A DNA stretch of 64,000 bases, from NCBI GenBank assembly GCA_900555635.1, contig USLU01000002.1, positions 134,099-198,098 on the forward strand, in the 5' to 3' direction. The position numbers and the translations under genes are program-made. Source of the DNA: an uncultured Bacteroides sp. (GTDB lineage Bacteria; Bacteroidota; Bacteroidia; Bacteroidales; Bacteroidaceae). Every line of letters starts with the position of its first letter. Position 1 is the stretch's first letter. The notes below the pieces were generated by a model. The model was not told the DNA's origin, searched no databases, and saw only the letters and a list, made by a program, of their open reading frames with translations. This document shows, piece by piece, positions 9,313 through 16,478 of this stretch.

Positions 9313-12300
9313 TTATACCATCTCTTGTATTCTACTCTTTATGAATGCGATTTCCTTATCGTTTAATCCATACTTTTCATAAAGCTGCTCATCTATTTCG
9401 TCAATGGATTGATTCCAATCAATATCAGAGTTCCCGGTGAAATCTTGTAGAGGAACATTCTGCCATGTTCCTTTATTGGTATCCTGTGTCACTTTCAAAG
9501 TTCCAAGTAACGTTCGTGCAAATTTGGTTTTTATATATTTTAAAGCATTGGCGGCTTCATCCACAGTTTCAAAATCTCCTATAGCAATAAAAGATTGTGT
9601 ATAACCAATTCCAGGTTCCGCCACTAAGGGATTAGACAGTACCTCACCTAATTGACCGGTATTATTAGTTTTCGGTAATAACACTTTATACTTAAACAGA
9701 TTCTGATGTTCTAAAATATACTTTGGCTCGATATACCGGGTACAGCGTACATTATTTATCAGCCCTATAATCTCAACCTGAGTATCTGATTCCCTATCCT
9801 TTTCAAATAGATCTAAAAGTGAAAAAATATTTGTAGTAAGCCGCTTTTCACGACCATTGCTACCAATGAAATTCTTATAATCGGGATAATCTTGGTAAAG
9901 CACATCCAAACAAAACTTATTCTGCAAATAAATTGAGTCTGTTAGCGATTCAAAGTTATCCATATTAATGACTTTCTTAAGAATTGAGTTTAATTCTGCA
10001 TAATGCGTATATAACCCAATAACCCCAAAGTTTTTATCATCATCCTTATAGGTAACCGCCACTCCGCCTTTTAAAAGTACATCCGGAAATACATCTGCTG
10101 ATTTAGGATTATAATACTCAACAGATATATGCTCGTTATACAACATCTTCTTATTCCATTGTTCAGGCGTCTTGCCTGCATTAAAAAGAAAACGAGCCGG
10201 CGTTATAAGGCATACTTTGGGAGACAGGCTATACGCTACATCCACAAACTTATAATATATAGGCTTATCACTGGTGTCTTTTGTATCAGTCTGATAGGGC
10301 GGATTACCAATTATCACATCAAATTTCATATCTTGCAATTCCTGTATTATCATTTCATTTTTTGTATCGTCTATTAAATCATAAGCAATAAAATCAGAGC
10401 AAATATTCTCTACCGGCAATCCAAGCAGAGCATAAACCTTACGGGTAAATTCATAAGCAAGGCTTGATGTCGGAATAGAATAAATATGGTCTTTTACTTT
10501 GTTGCCAAACCTTGCATAAAGCGCACTAGCGAATTCGCCATGCTTAGACCCTAAATCAAGTATCTTGGTATGCTCACTTATGTCGGATTCGGATAATATA
10601 TTAACCATCTTTTCTGCCATGTGCATCGGGGTAACTACTTCGGAAGGCGATAGCTTACCAAACTTTCTCATTGCAGCTTCTACCCTTTCCTGTGGTTTCA
10701 AATCCTCGTCTTGCCCTTTTGAATTCAAATTCTGAATGCTATAATCCAATAGATTCATGGCTACTGAATTGAATTTGTGCCGAAAGATTTTCAGAATACT
10801 TAGCTTTAAACCTACGTTACGGGCAATGCGTTTATTATCAGCATTCAAGTTGATAGCATCGATCACTTCATCCAATGACTTTACATTAGAATTGGTAAGA
10901 AAGGCAAAAAACAAGATCTGTGCATAGTAGGTAGCTAACTTTTTACCAAGTAATTCTTTTTCTGTATTTTCCTGTTCACCGGGCTGTTGGTCATCGAAAG
11001 TATTATCGGCAGGTTCTCCACTTTCTCCGCCGTCAGTCGGTACATCCATATTGTCTTCTTCACCTTGATTTGGCTTTATATCCAGACCTTTGGATGAGTC
11101 TATAGGTGACAATGCCTCTATTTCTCTCAGAATTGTCGGATCGGTAAATAGCGAATAGTCTATAGGGATTTCCATAGCCTCATCTTTCAAGCTCCTTTTA
11201 GCAGAGTACTCACGCACAGCATCCAGAATATCCGTCGCTACGACTTCTTGCAACTTGTTTTTATTGAGTATAATGATAGGCGAAATGCGCAACTCTTCTT
11301 TTATGCGTTCTTCCAGTTTAGAGTTGCCGCTTTTATCCATATTCATATTGCAAACAAATGATTTCCTCTCCTGCAAACGGAACATCCTGTTCGGGTCGAA
11401 ATCAATCAGAAGGGTTTGTGGCTTCATGTTGTACTTGACAACTTCATTTTTAGCGTATATATATTTACGCACATACTGGTTTTGCAGACGAAATATGGCT
11501 TGGTCATATTCTTGAGGGGAGGCACATTCTTTCAGAAAGAGCATGGTGTCCCATTGTTCCACCGTGCTGCCGGTGAGCATACGGTTCACGGTAAGCGTTA
11601 ATGTCTTCTTCCCTTCGGCTTCACAACTCCGTATTTTCTCTTTTACAGATGAAGTATTCTCATAAGCTTGCTCATTTTCAACACCGGAAATATTGACGAT
11701 CTGGTAATCTCCGAGGTTCCTGAATTTATCTTTGTTGCAAGTAATCAAGTTTTCCAAAGCATCACAAGAAGCCCGGTAAGGCAGGACGCAGACGATGTGC
11801 CGGCACATTTTCCCTTCTTTAATCTTGTCATAATCTAAAAAGCCAAGCACATTCTCATCTTGTTTCGATCCGTCAATGACTTCCAGTAAATCCAGGATTT
11901 CCTGTTCATGTTTAAATATCCGATGCCCATGATTAGGAGAGGTATCTTTGCTAATAGATAGTGGACGGAATAACTCAGAGAAAGCATTCGTAATGCCGGA
12001 TTTCTCCAATTCTTCCATCTTCTTGATGGAAGATTCATTGGGATTGAATGCAAAACGAACCATTTGAGGGAAACCAAAGTATGGATTATCCCATTCCTTC
12101 ACATTATCTTCCAACAGATGATCTTGATCCCACTTCTCCTGAATATTAACAATATCCGTATACTGGCAAAAGCCTATAATGTCTTCCGGCTGAAATTCAC
12201 TGCCCATCAAAATGCGGTAAGGTGTACCGGACAAATGTAATCGAACGTTGGCTTTCAGAGCTTTCAGGGCCTCACTATCTTCATATTCATCTGCCAGATC

Positions 12301-13242
12301 TGCATCAGCACACTCCTGCCTCCATTGTGTTTTTGTAACAGCCAATACCTTTCCGTATTCTTCTGCTCTTGCACCATAATGGCTTTCGTCCACAATAAGC
12401 AAATCAATCGTTCGTTCGAATACTTCCTTATGCTTCGTTTTTATTTTCTTCCCCATCAAGTTCTGCAAAGTAAGGAAGAGTACCACTTTCTTGGTCTTCA
12501 GCATATTGGATAGTGCCTTCTTGCTTTTAAGCAGAGAAGCATCATCCATAAATTCGTATTCACGAAACTTTACATGGCTTTCAACAGCGTATTTCCACTC
12601 TTCCTTCACATCCCCTTTAGCGGAAACAACAACGACAAGATTTGCACCGGTCTCGGCAGCGCAACACATAGAAGTAAACGACTTTCCGAAACGCATGACT
12701 GCATACATCAACAAATTTTTCCGTCCTTCTGCAACTGCGGCTTTATACCTGTCAATGACTTCTTGCTGATTCTTACGAGGAGGAAAGGTTTCTTCATCTC
12801 TATATCTATAAGTCAAGGGAACCCGACTTTCGTCAAAAGAGTAGAATTGATATTTATTATGATTGTTTTGAAAAGCAGATTTTATGTCGGCCAGCGCATC
12901 TTTTACATCATCGACTGTGGCATTCTCGAAAAATTCCTTTGAATAATAAGGAAGATTCTCTATTGTATCCGGCTGAAGCCTGTTCAGTTTCTTCTCTTTC
13001 TCCAGGAAATTATGGATGGAGAAATCGCGGAAAAAGGTAGCATCATCCACTTTGGCTACTACAGAAAACCGCTCTACCAAATCCGGGAAGTGCTTGCGCC
13101 ATTCATTCAACCGTTGCTCCAGGGGACGATAGGTATCGCCAACTTTCAGATAGTTGGGTACCGTTTGAGTAGAGAAAGCATATATATGTGGCTCAACTCT
13201 ACCAACAATAAGTTTGTCTAATATGCCTGTATCAACAATCAT
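9313..13242 (-). CDS. Single-chain restriction-modification enzyme: GIY-YIG-like nuclease, SF2 helicase and N6-adenine methylase
   Basis: At 1309 residues this is a very large fusion. Residues about 18-85 resemble a GIY-YIG nuclease of the T5orf172 sort (HIYAFST, YLKVGDT, RLNEW, then FSIHNFLEKE). Residues about 155-600 hold an SF2 helicase: Walker A MRFGKSFT (183-190), DESH (285-288), SGTP (338-341), a motif VI-like QAIFRLQNQYVR (581-592). An acidic linker (720-765) joins a methylase: TPMHMAEKM (871-879), SAM motif ILDLGSKHGEF (894-904), catalytic NPPY (980-983). About 300 C-terminal residues probably recognise the target. Order and length resemble Type ISP enzymes (LlaGI-like) but with a different nuclease. 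It lies 4 bp after its partner gene. Specificity is unknown. Confidence 0.85.
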   Translation of the reverse strand: MIVDTGILDKLIVGRVEPHIYAFSTQTVPNYLKVGDTYRPLEQRLNEWRKHFPDLVERFSVVAKVDDATFFRDFSIHNFLEKEKKLNRLQPDTIENLPYYSKEFFENATVDDVKDALADIKSAFQNNHNKYQFYSFDESRVPLTYRYRDEETFPPRKNQQEVIDRYKAAVAEGRKNLLMYAVMRFGKSFTSMCCAAETGANLVVVVSAKGDVKEEWKYAVESHVKFREYEFMDDASLLKSKKALSNMLKTKKVVLFLTLQNLMGKKIKTKHKEVFERTIDLLIVDESHYGARAEEYGKVLAVTKTQWRQECADADLADEYEDSEALKALKANVRLHLSGTPYRILMGSEFQPEDIIGFCQYTDIVNIQEKWDQDHLLEDNVKEWDNPYFGFPQMVRFAFNPNESSIKKMEELEKSGITNAFSELFRPLSISKDTSPNHGHRIFKHEQEILDLLEVIDGSKQDENVLGFLDYDKIKEGKMCRHIVCVLPYRASCDALENLITCNKDKFRNLGDYQIVNISGVENEQAYENTSSVKEKIRSCEAEGKKTLTLTVNRMLTGSTVEQWDTMLFLKECASPQEYDQAIFRLQNQYVRKYIYAKNEVVKYNMKPQTLLIDFDPNRMFRLQERKSFVCNMNMDKSGNSKLEERIKEELRISPIIILNKNKLQEVVATDILDAVREYSAKRSLKDEAMEIPIDYSLFTDPTILREIEALSPIDSSKGLDIKPNQGEEDNMDVPTDGGESGEPADNTFDDQQPGEQENTEKELLGKKLATYYAQILFFAFLTNSNVKSLDEVIDAINLNADNKRIARNVGLKLSILKIFRHKFNSVAMNLLDYSIQNLNSKGQDEDLKPQERVEAAMRKFGKLSPSEVVTPMHMAEKMVNILSESDISEHTKILDLGSKHGEFASALYARFGNKVKDHIYSIPTSSLAYEFTRKVYALLGLPVENICSDFIAYDLIDDTKNEMIIQELQDMKFDVIIGNPPYQTDTKDTSDKPIYYKFVDVAYSLSPKVCLITPARFLFNAGKTPEQWNKKMLYNEHISVEYYNPKSADVFPDVLLKGGVAVTYKDDDKNFGVIGLYTHYAELNSILKKVINMDNFESLTDSIYLQNKFCLDVLYQDYPDYKNFIGSNGREKRLTTNIFSLLDLFEKDRESDTQVEIIGLINNVRCTRYIEPKYILEHQNLFKYKVLLPKTNNTGQLGEVLSNPLVAEPGIGYTQSFIAIGDFETVDEAANALKYIKTKFARTLLGTLKVTQDTNKGTWQNVPLQDFTGNSDIDWNQSIDEIDEQLYEKYGLNDKEIAFIKSRIQEMV

Positions 13243-13246
13243 ATAT

Positions 13247-14143
13247 TTATTTTTTTAGTAGTGATACAAATTTTACCGTCTTCCCGGCATTCCAGTCTTT
13301 AATCTCGCAATAGATTCCATTGTGGTTGCAGGTGCAGCTATTTGGAATGACAAACTTCAATCCGTCCATCTGCCAAATATTCCAAGAGATAATTTCAGCA
13401 ATGATCTTTAAATATTTTATAGAAGGCTTACTTTGAAATTTCGCTTGATAATGGTCTATAAATGTGAAAAGCAGATTCTCGCGGGCAATAAGCAGGTTGT
13501 CACCTTGCCACTCATAGCCATAAATACTTTGAAAGGCAATGATTGCCCATTTACACCACGCCTTTTTGGTGCTTAGATTTTCTGAGACAACACGTAGCTT
13601 TCTATCCAGAAGTCCGATTCTATCTGCAACTGCTATAGTTTCTCCGGTAATGGCATCATAGCGGCTTGCTAAATAGGGAGCTTCTCCACAGGTGATTTCC
13701 ATGCGTATGTTTTTCACATAGTCCTTCCAGGTTTTTCCATCTGCTGTGGGAAAGGGAATAGGATTCAAATTGGTTTCCCAATGGTTATCTATTTCATGAT
13801 TAAAAAGTCCCTCAACGCCAAACCAAGCATTATCTACCAAATTGTTTTGTCGGTTACATAGCCATGAGGGTGAAAAGACTTCAGCTTTTCCCCTGGTACG
13901 GGTTAATTGTTCTTCTTTACTTTTACTGACTCTTGGCTTGATGATATCACCATTTTTACCTGTAACAAGTTTGCATTGAATAGGAGCGGAAGCCTTGTAT
14001 TCTTCGCCCATAAATGTATAATTATCTGTAGCCCAGAGTATATTTTGATTCGAACTGTTATCGTGTAGCAGAATAGGAAGTAATTCTCTATCATACTTGA
14101 TGATATCATTCTCTCTTATGTCAACAAGGTTCTTCGAAACCAT
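13247..14143 (-). CDS. Restriction-associated protein of unknown role, partner of the helicase-methylase
   Basis: A soluble-looking protein of 298 residues. It has no P-loop, no NPPY and no recognisable nuclease motif. Conspicuous segments are KAEVFSPSWLCNRQNN (about 86-101), CGEAPYLASRYD (about 152-163), RIGLLDRKLRVVSEN (about 175-189) and ISWNIWQMDGLK (about 252-263). I recall this sequence type being labelled restriction endonuclease subunit M in databases, always near large helicase-methylase genes, but I cannot confirm that here. The EVFSPSW piece resembles the FTP motif that precedes SAM-binding in N6 methylases. It is first in the two-gene operon, 4 bp before the large gene, so stoichiometric co-expression is likely. 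Confidence 0.6.
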   Translation of the reverse strand: MVSKNLVDIRENDIIKYDRELLPILLHDNSSNQNILWATDNYTFMGEEYKASAPIQCKLVTGKNGDIIKPRVSKSKEEQLTRTRGKAEVFSPSWLCNRQNNLVDNAWFGVEGLFNHEIDNHWETNLNPIPFPTADGKTWKDYVKNIRMEITCGEAPYLASRYDAITGETIAVADRIGLLDRKLRVVSENLSTKKAWCKWAIIAFQSIYGYEWQGDNLLIARENLLFTFIDHYQAKFQSKPSIKYLKIIAEIISWNIWQMDGLKFVIPNSCTCNHNGIYCEIKDWNAGKTVKFVSLLKK

Positions 14144-14174
14144 ATTTATATGTACCGTAGTTAATCTTTATATG

Positions 14175-14182
14175 CAAATATA
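14175..14182 (-). promoter_or_regulatory. Putative Bacteroides -7 promoter box for the restriction operon
   Basis: On the minus strand this reads TATATTTG, a perfect TAnnTTTG box, 32 bp upstream of the start codon at 14143. The matching -33 TTTG is not clean, so the call rests on the -7 box and position. Confidence 0.5.
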
Positions 14183-14230
14183 TGAATTATTATGTGATGA
14201 AAAGGTGAAAAAGAGAGGAAACATTAAAAG

Positions 14231-14273
14231 AAATAGCCCCGTGCTTCCCAAAGGAGGTTGCACGAGGCTATTT
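14231..14273 (-). terminator. Intrinsic terminator of the HU-like gene
   Basis: Inverted repeat AAATAGCC-CCGTGC against GCACG-AGGCTATTT with a loop of about 17 nt. On the minus strand the stem is followed by TTTCTTTT. It lies 40 bp after the stop of the HU-like gene and would also insulate the restriction operon from read-through. Confidence 0.75.
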
Positions 14274-14314
14274 GCTATAAGCGAAACGTCACTGAATACG
14301 GGAGGCCGAGGGGA

Positions 14315-14776
14315 TTATCCCAAAGGATTATCGTTCTCGTCACCTGCACCACCGGTATTTCCGCTCTCATTACCGGAGGTCTTGCCCCACTCTTCCCAAC
14401 AAATCTTATTGTCCACCATGCTACGGGTAACGACCTTGTTATTAACATCGCGTTCAACCTCGGGAATAAAACGGACACGCACTCCCACTATCTGAGAAGC
14501 ACTTACCTCTTTAGCAGTTTGTACTCCTTGCTTATTTGCAGCAGCTGTATAATAAAAGGTACCTACTCCATCTATTTTCACCGAACGCCCTTGTCCCATG
14601 TAGAGTGAAAGTACGGTTCCAAAATTCTTCATGATGGCATACGCGTCACCACGGGTTACGGTAGAGAGTAACGCCAATTGATCTGCTACCTGATTGGTTG
14701 TAATGGCTTTACCCCATGTAATAGATCGAGGATACCACAAGCCATTGATTTTCTGTTGAGTTTTCTTATAAAACAT
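14315..14776 (-). CDS. HU-family (histone-like) DNA-binding protein, Bacteroides long type
   Basis: From the ATG at 14776 the protein has about 153 residues. This start gives MFYKKTQQKINGLWYPRS, typical of the Bacteroides long HU-like group; the reading frame stays open 54 bp further upstream but that extension looks unlike the family. The core (about 1-120) contains GDAYAIMKNFGTVL and GQGRSVKIDGVGTFYY, matching the HU/IHF fold with its beta arms. A Gly/Asn/Glu-rich flexible tail follows (GKTSGNESGNTGGAGDEN). It would bind and bend DNA; specific targets are unknown. A promoter (14951-14982) and a leader of about 170 nt precede it. Confidence 0.82.
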   Translation of the reverse strand: MFYKKTQQKINGLWYPRSITWGKAITTNQVADQLALLSTVTRGDAYAIMKNFGTVLSLYMGQGRSVKIDGVGTFYYTAAANKQGVQTAKEVSASQIVGVRVRFIPEVERDVNNKVVTRSMVDNKICWEEWGKTSGNESGNTGGAGDENDNPLG

Positions 14777-14950
14777 AATTAATAATGTATTAAGTAAATA
14801 GAATATAGTTGCAGGTGAGCCAGTCATCACTGCTTTGACCGGTCGGGTTAAGGGCTGACCGAAGTCCCATCTCCTTTAAGAGGTATGAGAAAGAATTTCA
14901 CCGTGAGGCCTCAACGATTCAGTCTTTCGTTTCTCTCAGATTCGATGTTG

Positions 14951-14982
14951 CAAAGTTAGGGTGCACAACAAAGAAAAGCAAG
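14951..14982 (-). promoter_or_regulatory. Putative promoter of the HU-like gene
   Basis: On the minus strand: CTTG (14979-14982), 20 nt spacer, TAACTTTG (14951-14958). This matches TTTG-N20-TAnnTTTG with one mismatch in the -33 box. It implies a 5' leader of about 165-170 nt, which contains a GAC-TTCG-GTC hairpin. Confidence 0.6.
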
Positions 14983-14989
14983 AAAACAG

Positions 14990-15181
14990 TCTCTACAGCC
15001 ATTTCAATTAATCCTCTAATTATCAACAATTTAACAAATACGCATCTCTACAAGGCAACAAAGACCGCAAAACGTGAAAAGTTATAGTTACCATGACCAT
15101 CTCTACAACCAAGAAGCATAACTCACTGATAATGAATGGTAGCATTCTTCAGTATCTCTACAATCTTCAATATCTCTACAA
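14990..15181 (+). repeat. Five copies of the 9-mer TCTCTACA(A/G), four of them exactly 55 bp apart
   Basis: TCTCTACAG starts at 14990; TCTCTACAA starts at 15045, 15100, 15155 and 15173. The first four starts are separated by exactly 55 bp; the last lies 18 bp further on. Sequence between them is not repeated. The block is in the divergent region between the HU-like gene and the promoter at 15256-15287. Its function is unknown. Confidence 0.65.
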
Positions 15182-15255
15182 ATTAAGGAACACTGACTAT
15201 ACATTATTCAAGAGTTTCCGAAGTTGGTTGAAAGACTTATATTTCAGTGCTCCTT

Positions 15256-15287
15256 TTTGGCTTTATCAGATATATGTTGTACATTTG
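15256..15287 (+). promoter_or_regulatory. Strong Bacteroides-type promoter for the 15538 gene
   Basis: TTTG at 15256-15259, a 20-nt spacer, and TACATTTG at 15280-15287 give a perfect match to TTTG-N20-TAnnTTTG. Transcription would begin near 15294, leaving a leader of roughly 240 nt before the next plus-strand gene. Confidence 0.8.
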
Positions 15288-15293
15288 CGATGC

Positions 15294-15537
15294 TCTTTAT
15301 CAAAAATACGTTAGGTGGGTGAAACCTGCCTATGATGTGGCAGGCCGTTTTATGCCTGCTTACGCGCATTCTATATGGCGGTTTCGTACCCCCATGTGGA
15401 GTGTTAATGCACCTACTACCCCGCCTAGCGTGTTGGTGAAGAGCAATGGGACAGGCGAAACCGCTTCTTTTATTTCTATAAATCCACTCTTCCGTTCTTC
15501 CCATTGAACCTTATTTATTCACCTATTCAAAAATTTA
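15294..15537 (+). promoter_or_regulatory. Candidate structured 5' leader RNA
   Basis: This G/C-richer stretch between a perfect promoter and an A/T-rich start site has several competing helices. CCTGCC (15325-15330) pairs with GGCAGG (15339-15344). The overlapping GCAGGC (15340-15345) pairs with GCCTGC (15354-15359). GCGGTTTCG (15378-15386) pairs perfectly with CGAAACCGC (15456-15464), but GGTTTC can also pair with GAAACC at 15321-15326. TAGGTG (15312-15317) matches CACCTA (15410-15415). Long open frames cross it on both strands, but the plus-strand one begins before the predicted transcription start. A cis-acting RNA is inferred; I do not recognise a known riboswitch class. Confidence 0.45.
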
Positions 15538-15543
15538 ATGCTT

Positions 15544-15996
15544 ATGGAAGCTATTTTGAACAATGAGCAGGTTCGCCCGGGGGACGAAACTCAATTTATG
15601 CACGCAATCTTTACTTCAGACGAAGAAATGATGACCTTCTATCTTACGTTGAACCGCTTTGTTAATATGGGAACTTACTTTGTGCAGAGGCCGGATATTG
15701 AACGGTTGGAAAATCTACTCGTAACACTTGGGAAATTCCATTACTTTGTCAATCTTTTAGGTAGTTATCACACTTTAGGAATGAAGCAACTGATCGAGGG
15801 ATTCGGAATGTACATAGCACAGCAGCATCTTTCAAGCAAAAGCCGCAGATGCACATCGGAAAATATTGGCTATCAAGTGGAATTCCTGTTGAATCTAACG
15901 AAAGAGAGTGGCAGGGCCAAATTATTGTCCAACATCTTTCGGACACACATTGAGAACGTGAAGTATCTGTTGCAAATAATAAAGGAAACAGAATAA
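15544..15996 (+). CDS. Hypothetical protein, small, mainly alpha-helical
   Basis: About 150 residues; two in-frame ATGs (15538 and 15544) are equally close to an A-rich upstream region, and I chose the second because it gives MEAILNNEQVRPGDET. There is no signal peptide or membrane helix. The sequence is acidic at first (TSDEEMMTFYLTLNRF), then Leu-rich and helical (LENLLVTLGKFHYFVNLLGS), with a basic patch SSKSRRC. No family recognised. It is the only gene served by the promoter at 15256 and the long leader, so it may be regulated after transcription starts. It is followed by 480 bp without genes. Confidence 0.65.
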   Translation: MEAILNNEQVRPGDETQFMHAIFTSDEEMMTFYLTLNRFVNMGTYFVQRPDIERLENLLVTLGKFHYFVNLLGSYHTLGMKQLIEGFGMYIAQQHLSSKSRRCTSENIGYQVEFLLNLTKESGRAKLLSNIFRTHIENVKYLLQIIKETE

Positions 15997-16078
15997 CGAA
16001 GAAAGTCCCTCAAGCATTTTTTTCGCAAACGGGATAAGAGACACAAAAATACATTTCCCTTCATCCAAGTACAAAAAT

Positions 16079-16106
16079 CCCCGTCCAGAAGTACTTCTGA
16101 GCGGGG
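16079..16106 (-). terminator. Hairpin terminator at the end of the 22-bp repeat, minus-strand direction
   Basis: CCCCG (16079-16083) pairs with CGGGG (16102-16106) around an inner palindrome AGAAGTACTTCT (16087-16098). On the minus strand the stem is followed by ATTTTTG, so it would end transcription coming from the gene at 16479-17459 after crossing the tandem repeat. No T tract follows it on the plus strand. Confidence 0.55.
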
Positions 16107-16111
16107 TAATC

Positions 16112-16220
16112 TAACATAACGACTGTGGTAGTCTAACATAACGACTGAGGTAGCCTAACATAACGACAGAGGCAGCCTGACATAACGACTGAGGCAGCCT
16201 GACATAACGACTGAGATACC
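16112..16220. repeat. 22-bp tandem repeat, five copies
   Basis: Five head-to-tail units near TAACATAACGACTGAGGTAG plus a C/T pair: 16112-16133, 16134-16155, 16156-16177, 16178-16199 and a 21-bp last unit 16200-16220. The CATAACGAC core is invariant; changes are mostly transitions in the last third. There is no unique spacer, so it is not a CRISPR array. It sits between converging genes beside the hairpin at 16079-16106. Confidence 0.9.
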
Positions 16221-16378
16221 CTCTATATTAAACAGCAATAAGACAACTCTAGAAAACAGCAAAAAAAGATGTTTCCATCAGTATTTCTTGCGAACATAGA
16301 AGAACTCCTTCACGCTGTATCTGCCGTTACACGGAAGCACAAAAACTCCATATAGCAATATATATTATATAGTTATGT

Positions 16379-16413
16379 ATTATAATCTACATTATAATAA
16401 CGGAGATTATAAT
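16379..16413. repeat. Perfect 10-bp inverted repeat in A/T-rich intergenic DNA
   Basis: ATTATAATCT (16379-16388) and AGATTATAAT (16404-16413) flank a 15-nt loop, 65 bp after the stop of the minus-strand gene at 16479. No T tract follows on either strand. It may be a 3' stem protecting that mRNA or an operator. The rest of 16221-16478 shows nothing else. Confidence 0.55.
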
Positions 16414-16478
16414 ACGAAGATAATCTTTTTTGAGATAAAGTTGGTCTTTATTCCCTATTATCTTTAACTACTAAAACA

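Noticed and set aside
9313..14143. Genomic island or prophage carrying the restriction genes
   Set aside because: No integrase, transposase, tRNA or direct repeat boundary was found, so horizontal transfer is possible but unsupported.
14777..14830. Extended start of the HU-like protein
   Set aside because: The extra 18 residues do not look like the family, and the ATG at 14776 gives the usual MFYKKTQQ-type start.
15244..15507. Opposed open frames of about 86 codons on both strands
   Set aside because: The plus frame starts before the predicted transcription start and has no good start inside; the minus frame has no promoter. The G/C-rich sequence alone explains both openings. Kept as a candidate leader RNA.
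16112..16220. Possible CRISPR array
   Set aside because: The units are head-to-tail without unique spacers and no cas genes are present, so it is a minisatellite-like tandem repeat.
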